DNA from: Terebella lapidaria
Taxonomy: Eukaryota; Annelida; Polychaeta; Terebellida; Terebellidae
Reading direction: 5' to 3'
Length of the DNA: 64,000 nt
Assembly: GCA_949152475.1 (NCBI GenBank)
Contig: OX424565.1
Location: 11,291,953 to 11,355,952 of the forward strand
The notes under the pieces are model-generated. The model was not told the origin of the DNA, did not search any database, and worked only from the letters and a program-made list of their open reading frames with translations. Shown one piece after another: positions 36,842 to 48,402 of the stretch (its first letter is position 1; every line of letters begins with the position of its first letter). The position numbers and the translations under genes were made by a program.

Positions 36842-38936
36842 ATGGCTGAGTGTTCTAGTTCTTGCCATGATGAACACAATCCCGCAAACTTGGGGATAAC
36901 ATTTAATATAAAGACGTCTAAGAAAGTCTCCAAAACATTGCAGCAGATGTTGATAAACCACAAATGGATCAACCCAAAATCCACTTATCTTTGTGAAACT
37001 TGTCTGCAGAAAGGTAGACAGCTGTTCATGATGTCTGCCACCACAGAGTCCGGTCCTGCAGACACCAGTACCACTGCTCCTGCTCCTCAGCAACCCACAG
37101 CCCTTTCCGAAGTATGTCAATCCATCAAGGAAAATGCCATGGATGATGACGAAGTGCGATATTTGTTAAAAACTTTGGCAGGATCCATGGGTGTCATGAA
37201 AGATGGAGCACCACCTCATACAAGTGTTTGCTACAACTGGCATCTTCTCTCTTCGCTGAATCCCACGACCATCCTTGAATGGTATAATCCTCAGTTGGTG
37301 TTCTTTATGCGTAATTTGAAAGGTATGGATGGTTCGTCACCATCTTTTGATGTTCGGCTGTGCATCGTCATGGAATGTTTACTGAGGTTACAGTTCTCGA
37401 AGGCTATTGGTGCTTTGTCGTTATCACTCAGTCTATTGGTTTATTTTGTCACATCCAGTAAGGTTGCTGTCAATCATCTGAGTTCCTTTCTTCCGTGTGT
37501 TTGCTATGCGACGGTACGAATGTGGCTGAAGTCGGCATCCTCTCGAGCATTGACTGTTACCACGAAAGAAGACATTAGTACATATTTCGACAATTGCCAG
37601 TTTGTGGGCCGAAATTGGAACGTGCATATTGGAGGGAAAGTGAACAGTAGCATCATCACCACTGTCATACACATATTCTCAAATATGGATCGCAACATTC
37701 AGCATTTGGAATCTTTACATCCCCGCACTTGCTTGCCTTTTTCAACAGAGCAAATGAAGGAACATATCCCCTCACTAATAAATCTGGATGTTGACAACTG
37801 CAAGGACTTCATGGAGTTCCAAAGAAATTTCCTTGTGGAAAAGCTTCAGCAAGTACTCAATCACTTTCAGTTCAGTGAACCATCATATGTCAAGAAGTGT
37901 AAGACATTCGAACAAACAGAGAACGTCCTTTTCATTGCCAACTGTAATACACAAGAACCAAGTAAAATTCACATGGGAGACCCTCAAATGCTGAATCCAA
38001 ACAGTTATGACCGTATTCAGGAACTGCTGCAAACATTCAGAGACAACCTCCTAGATGATACACGCGAGTGGCCTGTCGTTGGTTCTGATGGTCTTCCATA
38101 TCTCTTGGGGAGTCGGCTACAGCAAACTATTTACTCATGTCCCAAATGTGGTGATGTGCGCGATTGTTGCCAAGATGACTTCAGGAAACATTTACAGTTA
38201 TGCCAACCGGACAACACCGATGCTCCAATCACGGATTTCCTGTTATTCAACAATATAGTGATGCTCCCTGGTTGGGGACATTATGAAATGAATGTCTGCC
38301 GGGGGTTGTTTAAGTTTGGCTGGCACATCGGACTTTCATCTCTGGCACGTTTGCTTGGCTTTTTCACACCAAAAGCCCAGAAGTTTGCCGAAGAGGCTAA
38401 AGATTTGCACAAAAGTGTAGAAATCTTAGCCATCTTGTTGCATGGCACCAGTGAAGGATTGACCAAACTGTATGTAGATCATTGCAACTGCAGGCATTGT
38501 TCATCGTCCGTTGATGGCTTTATGTCCTTTCAGCCTCCTTGCAAAACTGGTTTGTGGTTGACCCTGTTTCACTCTGTTTTTGGCCCTCTGCTGTCGTTTT
38601 TCCTGTTCCGCTCAGGTGTGAGGCTCAGCAACTCGTCCGTCATAGCCACATGTCGGTCCATTATTTGGCCTCTCTTTACGGTTTGCAACATGCCCAACTA
38701 TTGTGAACTCTATCAGAGACAGGATGACCAGAGCAGCTGCACCAGCCGACATTAAGGAATTTCTTCTGTGCAATGAGAGTTTCTACGAGGACTCCCCTCA
38801 TCATGCTGTAGGTGGTGACTTCAGGTTGGAGATCCGGAACCGCTGTATAAAGAGATTCCTCCCACCTGGTATTCCAACCGAGGATCAGTGGTTCAACACC
38901 TGTCGTTCTGTTGATCACCTGCGGACGGTAGTGTAG
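36842..38936 (+). CDS. Large transposon protein, DUF6589-like (putative transposase)
   Basis: ATG at 36842 sits in a strong context (AAGATGG) and opens a ~540-codon exon. The N-terminus has possible zinc ligands (SSSCHDEH, YLCETCLQKG). The middle has WPVVGSDGLPYLLGSRL and SCPKCGDVRDCC; the C-terminal half has LPGWGHYEMNVCRGLFKFGW and GFFTPKAQKFAEEAKDLHKS. A 146-nt intron (38470-38615) with donor GTATGT and acceptor TTTTTCCTGTTCCGCTCAG joins EGLTKL to CEAQQLVRHSHMSVHYLASL. The frame then shifts once near 38702 and continues NSIRDRMTRAA...RCIKRFLPPGIPTEDQW, stopping at 38936 or splicing at CGGACG|GTAGTG. I recall the GH.EMN...FK..W and FLPPG.P motifs from uncharacterised DUF6589-type proteins of invertebrates, but could not run a search. 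The frame continues open through the intron to 38755. One frameshift suggests this copy is inactive, or an assembly error. Confidence 0.7.
38470..38615 (+). other. Predicted intron of the transposon protein gene
   Basis: Donor CT|GTATGT and a pyrimidine-rich acceptor GCTCAG. Splicing gives the leucine codon CT+G and continues into a frame with a more natural composition (HSHMSVHYLASLYGLQHAQ) than the unspliced read-through, which becomes hydrophobic and low in complexity. Confidence 0.6.
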
Positions 38937-39166
38937 CAATTCTTCAGAGGTGCAGGGATTAATATTTCGCCAGTGACTCGCTGCCATTTTGGCGCACCAA
39001 CTTGCAGTGCTGCACTACACGAACACTTTAAGTGGAGTGAATAACCTTTCATTCTTGTGTATCTCGGGAACATATGTGTCACATACGAACATAACAAATG
39101 AATGAAATTGAGGTTTTTACAAGTGTACACAACTTACCCACACGAACATGCAGTAAACAATAAACA

Positions 39167-39525
39167 TAGCACCAAGGGTGCTGCAGCTTACCGGCAGATC
39201 ATGAGAAACAACTTACATCATGAAAGTTATTTTGACATATTTACACTGGCCGTCGATTCAAAGGCAACAAAACATCATAAAGGTACATAAGGAGAATGTT
39301 CTGCATGATTTTGATGACAACTGACCTTCCAAGGTAATTGAAGTTCAAATTCAAGGTCACCACTCAAACCGCTATATACGATTTCCCATTTGAATGGGGC
39401 AATACTGAAGTTATTCGCCGGACGGACAAAGGCTGGACGGACGATGGACGACAGACGACGAACGACAGACAACGGACAAAAAACCACGACAATGGATTAT
39501 CAGCCCATATGGGCCAGTAAGGTCC
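39167..39525. mobile_element. TTACCGG-ended element nested in the transposon
   Basis: The left end TAGCACCAAGGGTGCTGCAG plus CTTACCGGCAGATC is identical to that at 3281. The body shares AAATTCAAGGTCAC, CGATTTCCCATTTGAATG and ACGGACGAC words. The right end GGGCCAGTAA is at about 39511. This is a ~360-bp internally shortened relative of the 1.5-kb copy at 3281. Confidence 0.7.
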
Positions 39526-40678
39526 CAAATCAGTTCAAACCATGTTATGTGTAAAAAGAACAAAACAGCCAAATCAATGCATGTGCCACCTGCTCCATCA
39601 CACTTGGTGCCAAACATGTACACATGGAGGCGCTCAATCAAGAAAGCAAATACCGATGGAGGGGACAAAACCACTTGAACGACGCTCGCGAAAGAACAGC
39701 TTTGGGTGCGACAATCCCTACACATTTGGCATGGATCCCTACACATTTGAACATCCGATCCAAGGACCTTTTATCGACAAATATTGTTGTACACGAAATG
39801 TGCACCCAAGCAATGAACAATGAGTATGTTAATGTAAAAAATACACCATACATATACATATTACACACCTTGTTTTGTATCTTTAGAGGTTTCTGCCATA
39901 ACCCCACATATGCGACAGCTGTTCTTCGTGACTGGTAGCGGTTGCTGAGTTTCAATAATCAGATGTATCACTTACAACGGACTTACAACTTATTTGTTGG
40001 TACTATGATTAACCGGCACATTGTTTGATTCGAATGTCTGTCACGAACTCTGCAAATGGTTATCATTAAATTTATTTCACCTCTGATTTGGTTATTGCAG
40101 GATCTGTCTGCAATTCCACCTCGCACGTTGTTTTTTTCAGCACTGGTAGTCGGACCATTGTCTGTGTTGGTTGGTGAAGTTTGGGTGGTTTTGGTCACTC
40201 TAATCCCATCATCCCAATTGGGAATCGTGTATTTCCTCGGCCGGCTATCACATGGCCGTATCTCGAGACACACTGGTGTCTCCGTACTCAAGTACAGTTT
40301 TTTCAGCCTGAAATGTGTTATAACGTGAATTACTTCTTTAGAATGTGTGTTCAACATTCCCATTTTTATCACTGATTATTAAATAAACTATATACTGTAT
40401 ACTGAACATTCTGAACACTATTTCAATTAATGTGATGACCTTTCAAAAAAGTACTGATGATTTCAAAGATACGTCAGAAATGGACACAGCCCAAAACTGA
40501 TTCCTATCCCCACCCTGTACTCCCTGCGAGGGAGCGATGGTCGGATGCCATTAACACATGGTCCACCAAGGTACACCTTTCAATATTCAACGTCACGCTG
40601 TACATTTTCAGTAGGAAGTGTAATAACAAAGCAAGCGTATGATGTTTTTCTCCCACCCATATTATTATGATTTTATAG

Positions 40679-41040
40679 GTATGTATAATGTTCAAGGATG
40701 GAGATGACAACACCAACTTCGACGGCATTCTCCTTCATAAGGATTTATGTCATTGCAGAAAAAATTTGCAAGAAGTCTGCATCTTGGGTCCGGAGAAGGC
40801 GGTGAGGAAGCATGTGGTGAAGATACCAATACTTCAAACAGACGACGACATCTCCCGAATGACCAAAATCCGAATTGTGAAGGAACTGCAGCCAAAAATC
40901 ACCAATCTAGACGAACTGGGAGTGGATGTCGAGATCTAAAAATCTGGGGTGTCCCTCCGCAAGGGAAAAGGTGACCAGGTCAACCTTCGGAATGACCTCA
41001 GCAAAGCTGACGAAGAGTTCATCGACAGCACTGTTCGCAT
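40679..41040 (+). pseudogene. Possible further transposon exon, interrupted
   Basis: After acceptor GATTTTATAG the frame reads FKDGDDNTNFDGILLHKD...KIPILQTDDDISRMTKIR... to a TAA at 40937-40939. The same frame then continues in protein-like fashion (SGVSLRKGKGDQVNLRNDLS) up to a possible donor CGCAT|GTTAAGT. I do not recognise the product. The in-frame stop suggests decay. Confidence 0.4.
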
Positions 41041-41763
41041 GTTAAGTAACTATTTTATTGTAATGTGTAAACACATTGCTCCAGACACACATGCTGCATA
41101 ACAAATTAAATATAGGCGAAAGCACATATATCCCGGCATCACTATCAAGCACACATGTAGTTTATTGCTAGCGGATGTCATGATTGTTAACCGGTTACTA
41201 GCATCATGATGATATCATCATACACACGACATGAAAGTCAAATTCAGTATGAATATAAAAAAGGTCATTATTTGTTCCATGTTCTGCCAAAGTTAAAATA
41301 AGCTAAAAAAAAAAATAAAATAAAATAAAATTACGCCAACCATCGGGAAATTATGTCAATGAAACATTCGCAAGCAGCCCTTATTGTGACATATATAGGG
41401 GTATATTTTTTTTCCGTGACAATTTTCAGGCCCAAACTTTGTCACGAGGTTGTGGTATTTGTGTGCGTACCTGTTGAACATAAACCCACCCTTTTCAGCA
41501 GTGTTTTTTTCCTCATGAAAATATATTTGCTCCTTTTCTTGCCCTTCAACTGAACTTCTTTACCTCGTTTCGGCATTCTTTCTGGTTCGATAATCTTAGA
41601 AAACAGCCATAAAAATTCAATATTTATTTCTTGGATATCATTGGTAAATTTCGTACAATATACATGACATACAATCCCTTGTGGCTAAATCACCAATTGA
41701 AATCGAGTGCTTTAAACCTATCAGCCACATATAATATTTGCGGCGTGCCATACTCATTTACAG

Positions 41764-41824
41764 CCAGAAGAAGACGATCATTGACAAAAGGATCCCCTGA
41801 CGCTGATGGACCCATCGAATTATG
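41764..41824 (+). CDS. Possible 61-nt internal exon near the right end of the transposon
   Basis: Acceptor CTCATTTACAG and a strong donor TTATG|GTGAGTATA bracket a frame reading RRRRSLTKGSPDADGPIEL, with a basic cluster that could be a nuclear signal. The frame cannot be tied to other exons with certainty. Confidence 0.35.
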
Positions 41825-42118
41825 GTGAGTATATTTTTGCTATTTTCTGACATAAAAAGCCCGTTCAAAGCTGCGTCCCCAACATTTTTGGTCAATATTG
41901 GTACCTTACTAAAAATAGTTTAATGCACGGTCATTGTGGATCACTATTTCCGACACAACTAATCGTTTGAAAACCACTTCAAAGTAGCATTCTTGAAATA
42001 TCGCTCGCCCACGAGTGCATAGAACTCACTAATATCCTGCAACAAATCGTTGTTGGTGCTGCCGAGAGAGAGACCGCGTTCGCAAGAACATAGCCTTTTA
42101 TCAGCCACTAGCGCTGTA

Positions 42119-42211
42119 TAACCTCGTTTGGGGTGACAGGAAATATCCCCAATCAGGGGTATGTACCCCTAAATTGGGGGTATAGCCCTGGATGAGGATT
42201 TGCCCCAACTG
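42119..42211 (-). repeat. Right terminal inverted repeat of the 7.3-kb transposon
   Basis: 93 nt, inverse of the left repeat with about 90% identity by eye outside a 6-bp insertion. Confidence 0.9.
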
Positions 42212-42648
42212 TATACATACGTTCACTCAGACCTGCTCGTGAGAAAGGTTTGGTGCAAATTACCGTATATGTTCACAATTAATTGTTCAAAGTAGGTAGA
42301 AGAATTTCCCATAAAGTTTATCATAACACACATCGGCCACAAATACTCTAATAAACAACTTACATGTATTATATACTAAAATGGAACTAAAATCATAACA
42401 ACCTGTACCTAACAAAATATTCACAATATACAATCAATCACATCGACTTTAGATATATACTCAAATTTAACTAAACCTTACCAACTTACACAAAAATAAT
42501 ATTCACATTATAAAATTGACCTAACGACGGAACTGGGTGAACACCTTCTCTGTGAAGCGTATACATCCGACAAATATTGCCGAACAATAGTGATCACGTC
42601 CGACAAACAACTCAACTCATACTATGTCGTAAGCTCACATCGCCTATA

Positions 42649-42777
42649 GGGTCCAAGTATCATACACTGCGCCTTCTTCTTCCATACTCAATGAGGATTA
42701 AAAAGGTGACAGACGGATTGAATGGCATGCATTTAGTGGACGAGTAGTATTAAGGCGCAGTGTATGATACATGGGCC
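42649..42777. mobile_element. MITE copy 1 (~129 bp)
   Basis: Ends GGGTCCAAGTATCATACACT and AGTGTATGATACATGGGCC, with GCGCCTT/AAGGCGC extending the inverted repeat. The interior contains GATTAAAAAGGTG and GACGGATT. Confidence 0.85.
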
Positions 42778-42787
42778 GACTAGGGAT

Positions 42788-43230
42788 TGTTACAAGATTT
42801 CGCCAAGAGTTAGCCAGCTTTAGCTCTTCCTTATTGCTCTACCCCTGGCGTGTACAGTATACATTGCTTTGCTCTACCCTTCTGTTTTTCACGTTCACGG
42901 GTGGTTGCGCCTCGCTGACCGCGGTGTGAATATAAGTCCGGAGCACGAGAGCACACATCAGACACGCTGTACCACGAGCTGAGACGTACACGGGACGCTG
43001 GCCACTGCAGCCGCACACATGTGGATATGCTGCCGCCTGAGTTTCTGCGTTACTACTTGTATTATTTTCCGTCGACGTTTCTGTTTGGATTTCGGTTGGT
43101 ATGTTCTTGTATATTTTAGCTTTCGTATATATAACTTATAAAACTTACGTCTTTATTGTTTCTGTTCGAGTGTGTAAATCTCCTGACCCAAGTAAAATAT
43201 ATTTCGTACAGTTGGTGTCAGAAGTGGGAT
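42788..43230 (+). mobile_element. LTR retrotransposon remnant: one LTR plus primer binding site
   Basis: A fossil, truncated element, probably of the Gypsy (Ty3) group. The proposed LTR is 42788-43210 (begins TGTTAC, ends GTACA, about 423 bp) with a TATA-like TGAATATAAG near 42924. It is followed by TGGTGTCAGAAGTGGGAT at 43213-43230, the type of primer binding site complementary to tRNA-Leu known from Steamer-like and related elements. No second LTR and no gag or pol coding region is visible downstream, so only the 5' end remains. The age cannot be estimated without a second LTR. Confidence 0.5.
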
Positions 43231-44161
43231 CGGAGATTTGCCTAACACTTGTGCAGAGATAACCAAAGATAAAAGTACTAAAAACTACATTACTTTCTAA
43301 ACCCAATGTACTTGTAGGTCCTTTGCTAAATCTCCGTAAATAACCGTAAAGTCAGTTCCCTCCCTAAAATATTTCTGACACAAATTGTGAAATATTGTAT
43401 ATGTATACACAACTTTGACGTGGGCTGTTGGATTTTTAAATTAATGGGAGAAATTATCGCGTTTTAATAGCATACTTTCTTTCTGTTATATATTGATATT
43501 ATCCGACCGCCCACGTGTAAGTTCACATACAAAACATACAGTACAGTCAGAGTCGAGTTGGTGTTCTCTGCCTTCTGTCTGTTGGACTCGGAGGTCCGCT
43601 CGTGCAGTGTGTGGTTAGCGTTTACAAGCCATCCGTCCTGAACTCGCTGCATTCCCAAATTCACCAACGTGGATTTCAGGCCGTGTAATGTAAATGAAAC
43701 TAAAAAGTTAGATCGTCAATCGAGACTGATATCCAATCTTTGTTCCAGTAATTTATGAATCTTTGTTCCAGTAATTTATTTTTTTTCTTAAATAAGTTCT
43801 GATAATATCGAGTTGGCGAATTTCGGGATGCGGCGAATTTAGGACGGATGGCTCGTATGTATGGCCCTTTTGCTCATGAATACTGGGCTTTAGCGTGTCT
43901 CAATCTGTGGACATATGTCGTGGTTTTATTGTTCGAACAATTTGCATTCTGTCTTGGTTGGTTCGAAGTTAATTCGTGTCAAGAATTTGACTTCAGAAAA
44001 CTACTTTTGACGGTAGTATAATCTGCATGTAAATAAACATACACATGTAAATAATCTGAGTTCAGTTTGTATCACTCAATGGCATTGTGACTGTTAAACC
44101 TTTTTGCACGTTCTGCTTCACAAAGCTTGGAAGCTTGTTGGTTTGAATGAGAGCCGTCGTT
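43231..44161. other. No gene seen between the LTR remnant and MITE copy 2
   Basis: May be internal or flanking sequence of the LTR remnant. A CTTTGTTCCAGTAATTTAT direct repeat occurs at about 43740-43778. Confidence 0.3.
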
Positions 44162-44286
44162 GGCCCAAGTAGCATACACTGCGCCTTAATACTACTCGTC
44201 CACTGAAAGCATACCATTTAATCCGTCTCGCACCTTTTTAATCCTTATTGAATATAGAGGAAAGCGCAAGATATAATACTTGGGCC
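44162..44286. mobile_element. MITE copy 2, inverse orientation
   Basis: GGCCCAAGTAGCATACACTG at the left and TAATACTTGGGCC at the right. The interior is the reverse complement of copy 1 (TACTACTCGTCCACT, CACCTTTTTAATCC). Confidence 0.85.
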
Positions 44287-47200
44287 CTGTCGTTTATCTG
44301 AATTTCCCTCACAATGCGAGTGGAAGGTGGTCTTGGCATTCATTTTTTTTTGTTTGTTTTTTCCCTGTGCTTTTGTAATTTGGAATTGTGTTAATTTGAG
44401 TTGTCGAGTATTGTCGTTCGTCATGGCGTTCAACTCAAAGTATTTTAAGGGGTTGTTACCCTCGCCATATTTTAGTCAGTGATGCGCACTGAATAGTTTT
44501 GAAAATGGTTTTTCTTGAAGAAATGAACACATATTTCACATAAATGTTATATTATCATGTTAATAACTAATTTAAAGCATTTTACGCGCAGTTATTATGC
44601 ATCTTATGTTAAAATTGGTGAAATTGACTACCAAAATTTCGGGACATCCGTTCTTGTGGAAAAATTCGATAACGAATGTTCCTAGTATTTTTCTGAGCAT
44701 TACTACATATGCTAGTTTATGAGCCGAGAAATATTTTTTTGAAATTCAAATCCATTGCATCACAAATGATTTTTGAAATTCAGACATTTATGGACAACTA
44801 AAAAATTTTCCCAAGTGGCCAGCACAGGCACTATTTTTTAACCCTTCAAGACACTGCCACAGTGAGAGGGAGACTTCAATATCATATGCTCCACTGTGCA
44901 CAATTCACACTGGCCTTTACATGTAGACTGCTACATGCTAGGGCTTCTGTGTGCCTTGGGCCATGACACTACTCTATTCACCTGATCAATGCAAATAATA
45001 ACCCGTATTTCCAAAGTGACAGTTATAAGTTTAAAACTTCTGGGGAAGTAACATCTTCTTGCATTAATTTTGGCATAATTCATAACACTCTGTGTTCATC
45101 GAATAACTAACAGTACATGTATGTCTTCATTGACCCTATTGTGCATAATGCTCGGTCTATGCATACAAAGAACACAAACCCCAAGCTAGATACAGGATAC
45201 ATCCTGATCCCAATAACATGTAAATGTAGATATCACCAGGCTTTTGATTCATTGTCATCATGATTACATGTGACCTTAAAGTATCATTATTGCACATGGG
45301 TTGTGTCAACATAATTGATGTGAAATTCACACAGTGGTAGCGTTTTATTAGTACAATTCATCTTTTGACATACATGGATCACAGGTATGATATCAAACAT
45401 ACCAGACAAGAAATGTCATGAATAAATAGTGTATTTGGTAGTATACTCCTTATCCATATGTTTATCTCACAAAGTTTGTACATGGAAGGTAAACAAGAAC
45501 AAAATGAATCAAATATAATACCAATCAAAAAGATTATGAATTTATCAATTGGCAAACAATACTGCACATGGCCACTTGATACACTGCCATTCAAATCTTC
45601 ATAATGTATTTCTGACCTACACATGTGTATCAATAACAAATTTTTGATACATACAATGTGTTGGCCACTTTATCCATTAAAATATAAAATATGCAAATAT
45701 TATTAATTTGCCATTGAATCCCCAAATTGCTGTTGTATAAGATATCCAATTGCCTTATAGTGACATTACAATACCCAAAATGGTGGTGTGCAATTCTCTA
45801 CAGGTGTTTCAGAATTACAGATCCAACATGCACTTAATTTGAATTTATATATATATTGTTTTAATATACATGTGTTATGAAGTTTGTTGTTGTTATGCTT
45901 TGACATCCATATTGTTGGCCAACTGAATGATTGCTCCTGGGTGCCTGTCATTGGGGGATCAGTCAAGTGGTGTGGAGCTGCTATTGCCGGTCTTCTGATT
46001 GAGACTTGAACCAGGATTTATGGAGCTTCTTGTTGTGTTGTCTTCTGGCTGAGCTGTCAGGAAAGTGGTGTGGAGTTGTCAGCAACATATGGAGTCATCT
46101 GGAGTCAGAAAAATATGAGATGATGGATTTGTCACATGGCACTCTATTCTGTTGCTGATACCAATCACATTGCCTTGAATTGATCATTGGAATATTACAA
46201 TCAAGAAAACTTCTTGATTTAGAGAAATATATATAAGTTGGTGATATGAATAACTCATATAGCTGCTTATTGATAATAACCTTATATACTTGTGCCAATC
46301 AGGGCACCTGATTTAAATTTCTTGACATACATATAGATATACACCTACATACAGTTTCATTTTGTTATCGAAATGTATTTAACCACGAACTTATGGAATA
46401 GGTACTCATAGATACTTGATCAGTGTTGATAGAGACGGGGCTCCAATATACAGAATGCTTAAATTACATGTACGTACATGAACAAATATAATATTATATT
46501 ACCTATTTGTGAAAATGAACTCCCAATGTGCAAGCCGGGTCGTCGAAAGAGGGTTAATAATCCGCCCCAGGACATGTGCTCGACGATTTTCCGTGTGGTT
46601 GCATGCGATCACTGACCGAGACTGGACTTGAGCAGCTAGTGAGCATTGCTCTTCACATTGAACTCAAAACTCCGTGCACGGATTTCAACGGCTTTCTCAC
46701 CGGAGCGAATACAAACTCACGTGGTGAGCGATATGTCAGTTATCGTCTGGAAACATGGTTTTCAGTGTTTGCCATTCCCCGATCTACAACAATTCTTTGT
46801 CTATGAACTAATATGTCTTCGATTATGTACATAATGCTGGGATTACCTCCGTCATATGCCGATATACATGCATAACACATGGGACTGTTGGTGCCTCGTG
46901 GGAAAACATTTGGAGACGAAGCTACCGAATCTCATAGTCGCAAAATATGGTCTTCACAACCGAAGGAAATATTCCGAGGATGACCGCTACCAATTGATAT
47001 TACAAAACACATATAATGTGTCGTACTGCGAACATTTCCTGCCGTAGTCCCGTTCAGTATTCAGAAAGTGGATTATTTGGTGTGATCAATGGATTAGACA
47101 GATTACCAGAATCGACATGACCAAAGATAAGTCTCGCGTAAGGATACATTAAACTTTGACCTGGGAAATATGTAAACACGATTTCGTGGCACCTGACGTT

Positions 47201-48300
47201 GAAAGTAGCCGATGTTCAGACTCAATTTTACGGGGGAAAACGCAATGTCACATGGCTGTGGATAGCTCGTTATGGAGTCTACGATGTAACAATCCCAAGT
47301 AAGTCGGCTCTTCTTTGAAAATCATCAAAATAATAGATGATATTTCAAGTCTGTGTGTTGTCCAAATCCACGTGATATTTTGAAAATGGCGCATTTCGTA
47401 AATGTGTCAGTCGGGCATTTTGTGACAAATGTAGGCGGTAAATTCAAAAAGTAATTCTCGGCTCATAGACACTGACTGCTCCACTATGTAAAAAGTCGAT
47501 GTATTCTAAAGATTACGTGGTTGATATGGAGAACGGATGTACCAACTTTATCGTTATGATTCGGAATGATCCAGACGTTTCAGGTCGAAGATTGTATTTT
47601 TCTAAAACAAGAAAATGACTCCTCTATTCACTCCAACTGCAAAAAGTCACTTCGGACTACCAGAAGTTTTGTGACAAATGCTCTATTTTGTATGCGGTAC
47701 TAAAGTCGTGAAATTTACTGCCAACAATCGGCAGGGTTTCACCATCTTAAGAAAAATCCCTCGATGGAGGCTTTAGATGAGTCCAAACAGGAATGAAAAT
47801 GCCATCATAAAGCAGATTGTGGTTACGCACGTGTCGGACGAAGAGTTGTCACCTCAGTCTGAATCAGAAGCATTAGCGGTGTTTCAGTTTTAACGTCTAA
47901 CGATACGTGTGTCCTATACGTGATTTCGCATGACCAAAATTACTTATATGGCTCGCATATAGCAGGGGGGTCTCATCGGAAATCACATTTGAAAATTGAA
48001 ATGTGAGTCGTGTTCTCAATAGTCAGTTCGAACAGCGACTTGACTGTAACCCTAGTTTACCGGGTAAATTCTTGTAATTTCAATGGTTTTAAACCATGTA
48101 AAATTGCAGTTCATATCTCGGATGTTTCGTTACAAATTTTCATGAAAATTTGCGAATGTATTATGTACATATTAGGACAATTGACACGAGTATGACATTG
48201 GTGATATCATTAATAAAAAAAATAGCATAAATCGAGTTGAATGTTGATTGAAAAATTGTAACTTTAATAGTGTATACATCTCATTAGGCTCAAGTAACTT
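44287..48300. other. Gene-free stretch, ~4 kb
   Basis: No exon, RNA gene or element end that I can support on either strand. Slightly less AT-rich around 46550-47050. Short open frames there lack splice or domain support. Confidence 0.3.
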
Positions 48301-48304
48301 GTGC

Positions 48305-48402
48305 TGCTTGTTCCTCTAGATTCAATATGGATAGAAAAGCTACGAGACGGATTATATTTTCAGTGAACGAGTAATATTACGGAGCAGTACGAGATACTCG
48401 GA
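48305..48402. mobile_element. MITE copy 3, decayed
   Basis: Shares AGACGGATT, CAGTGAACGAGTAATATTA and a GAGATACTCGGAC end with copy 1. The left terminal repeat is largely lost. Confidence 0.55.

Larger units (their letters stand above)
34874..42211 (+). mobile_element. 7.3-kb DNA transposon of unassigned superfamily
   Basis: Terminal inverted repeats 34874-34959 and 42119-42211 both start CAGTTGGGGCAAA and share CATCCAGGGCTATACCCCCA, AGGGGTACATACCCCTGAT, a TTTCCTGTCAC word and CAAACGAGGTTA; a 6-bp gap is the main difference. The flanks carry an identical 5-bp TATAC (34869-34873 and 42212-42216), read as the target duplication. The interior holds a HIRAN exon (35846-36161), a large protein-coding exon set (36842-38936) and further possible exons (35614-35745, 40679-41040, 41764-41824). 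A TTACCGG element is nested at 39167-39525. Long TIRs and cargo exclude a MITE. The 5-bp duplication and the end sequence do not clearly match a superfamily I can name. Confidence 0.85.

Noticed and set aside
39983-40372. 129-residue minus-strand frame inside the transposon (IPNWDDGIRVTKTTQTSPT)
   Set aside because: Protein-like in places, but the plus strand is equally open and no splice sites, start context or family supports either reading.
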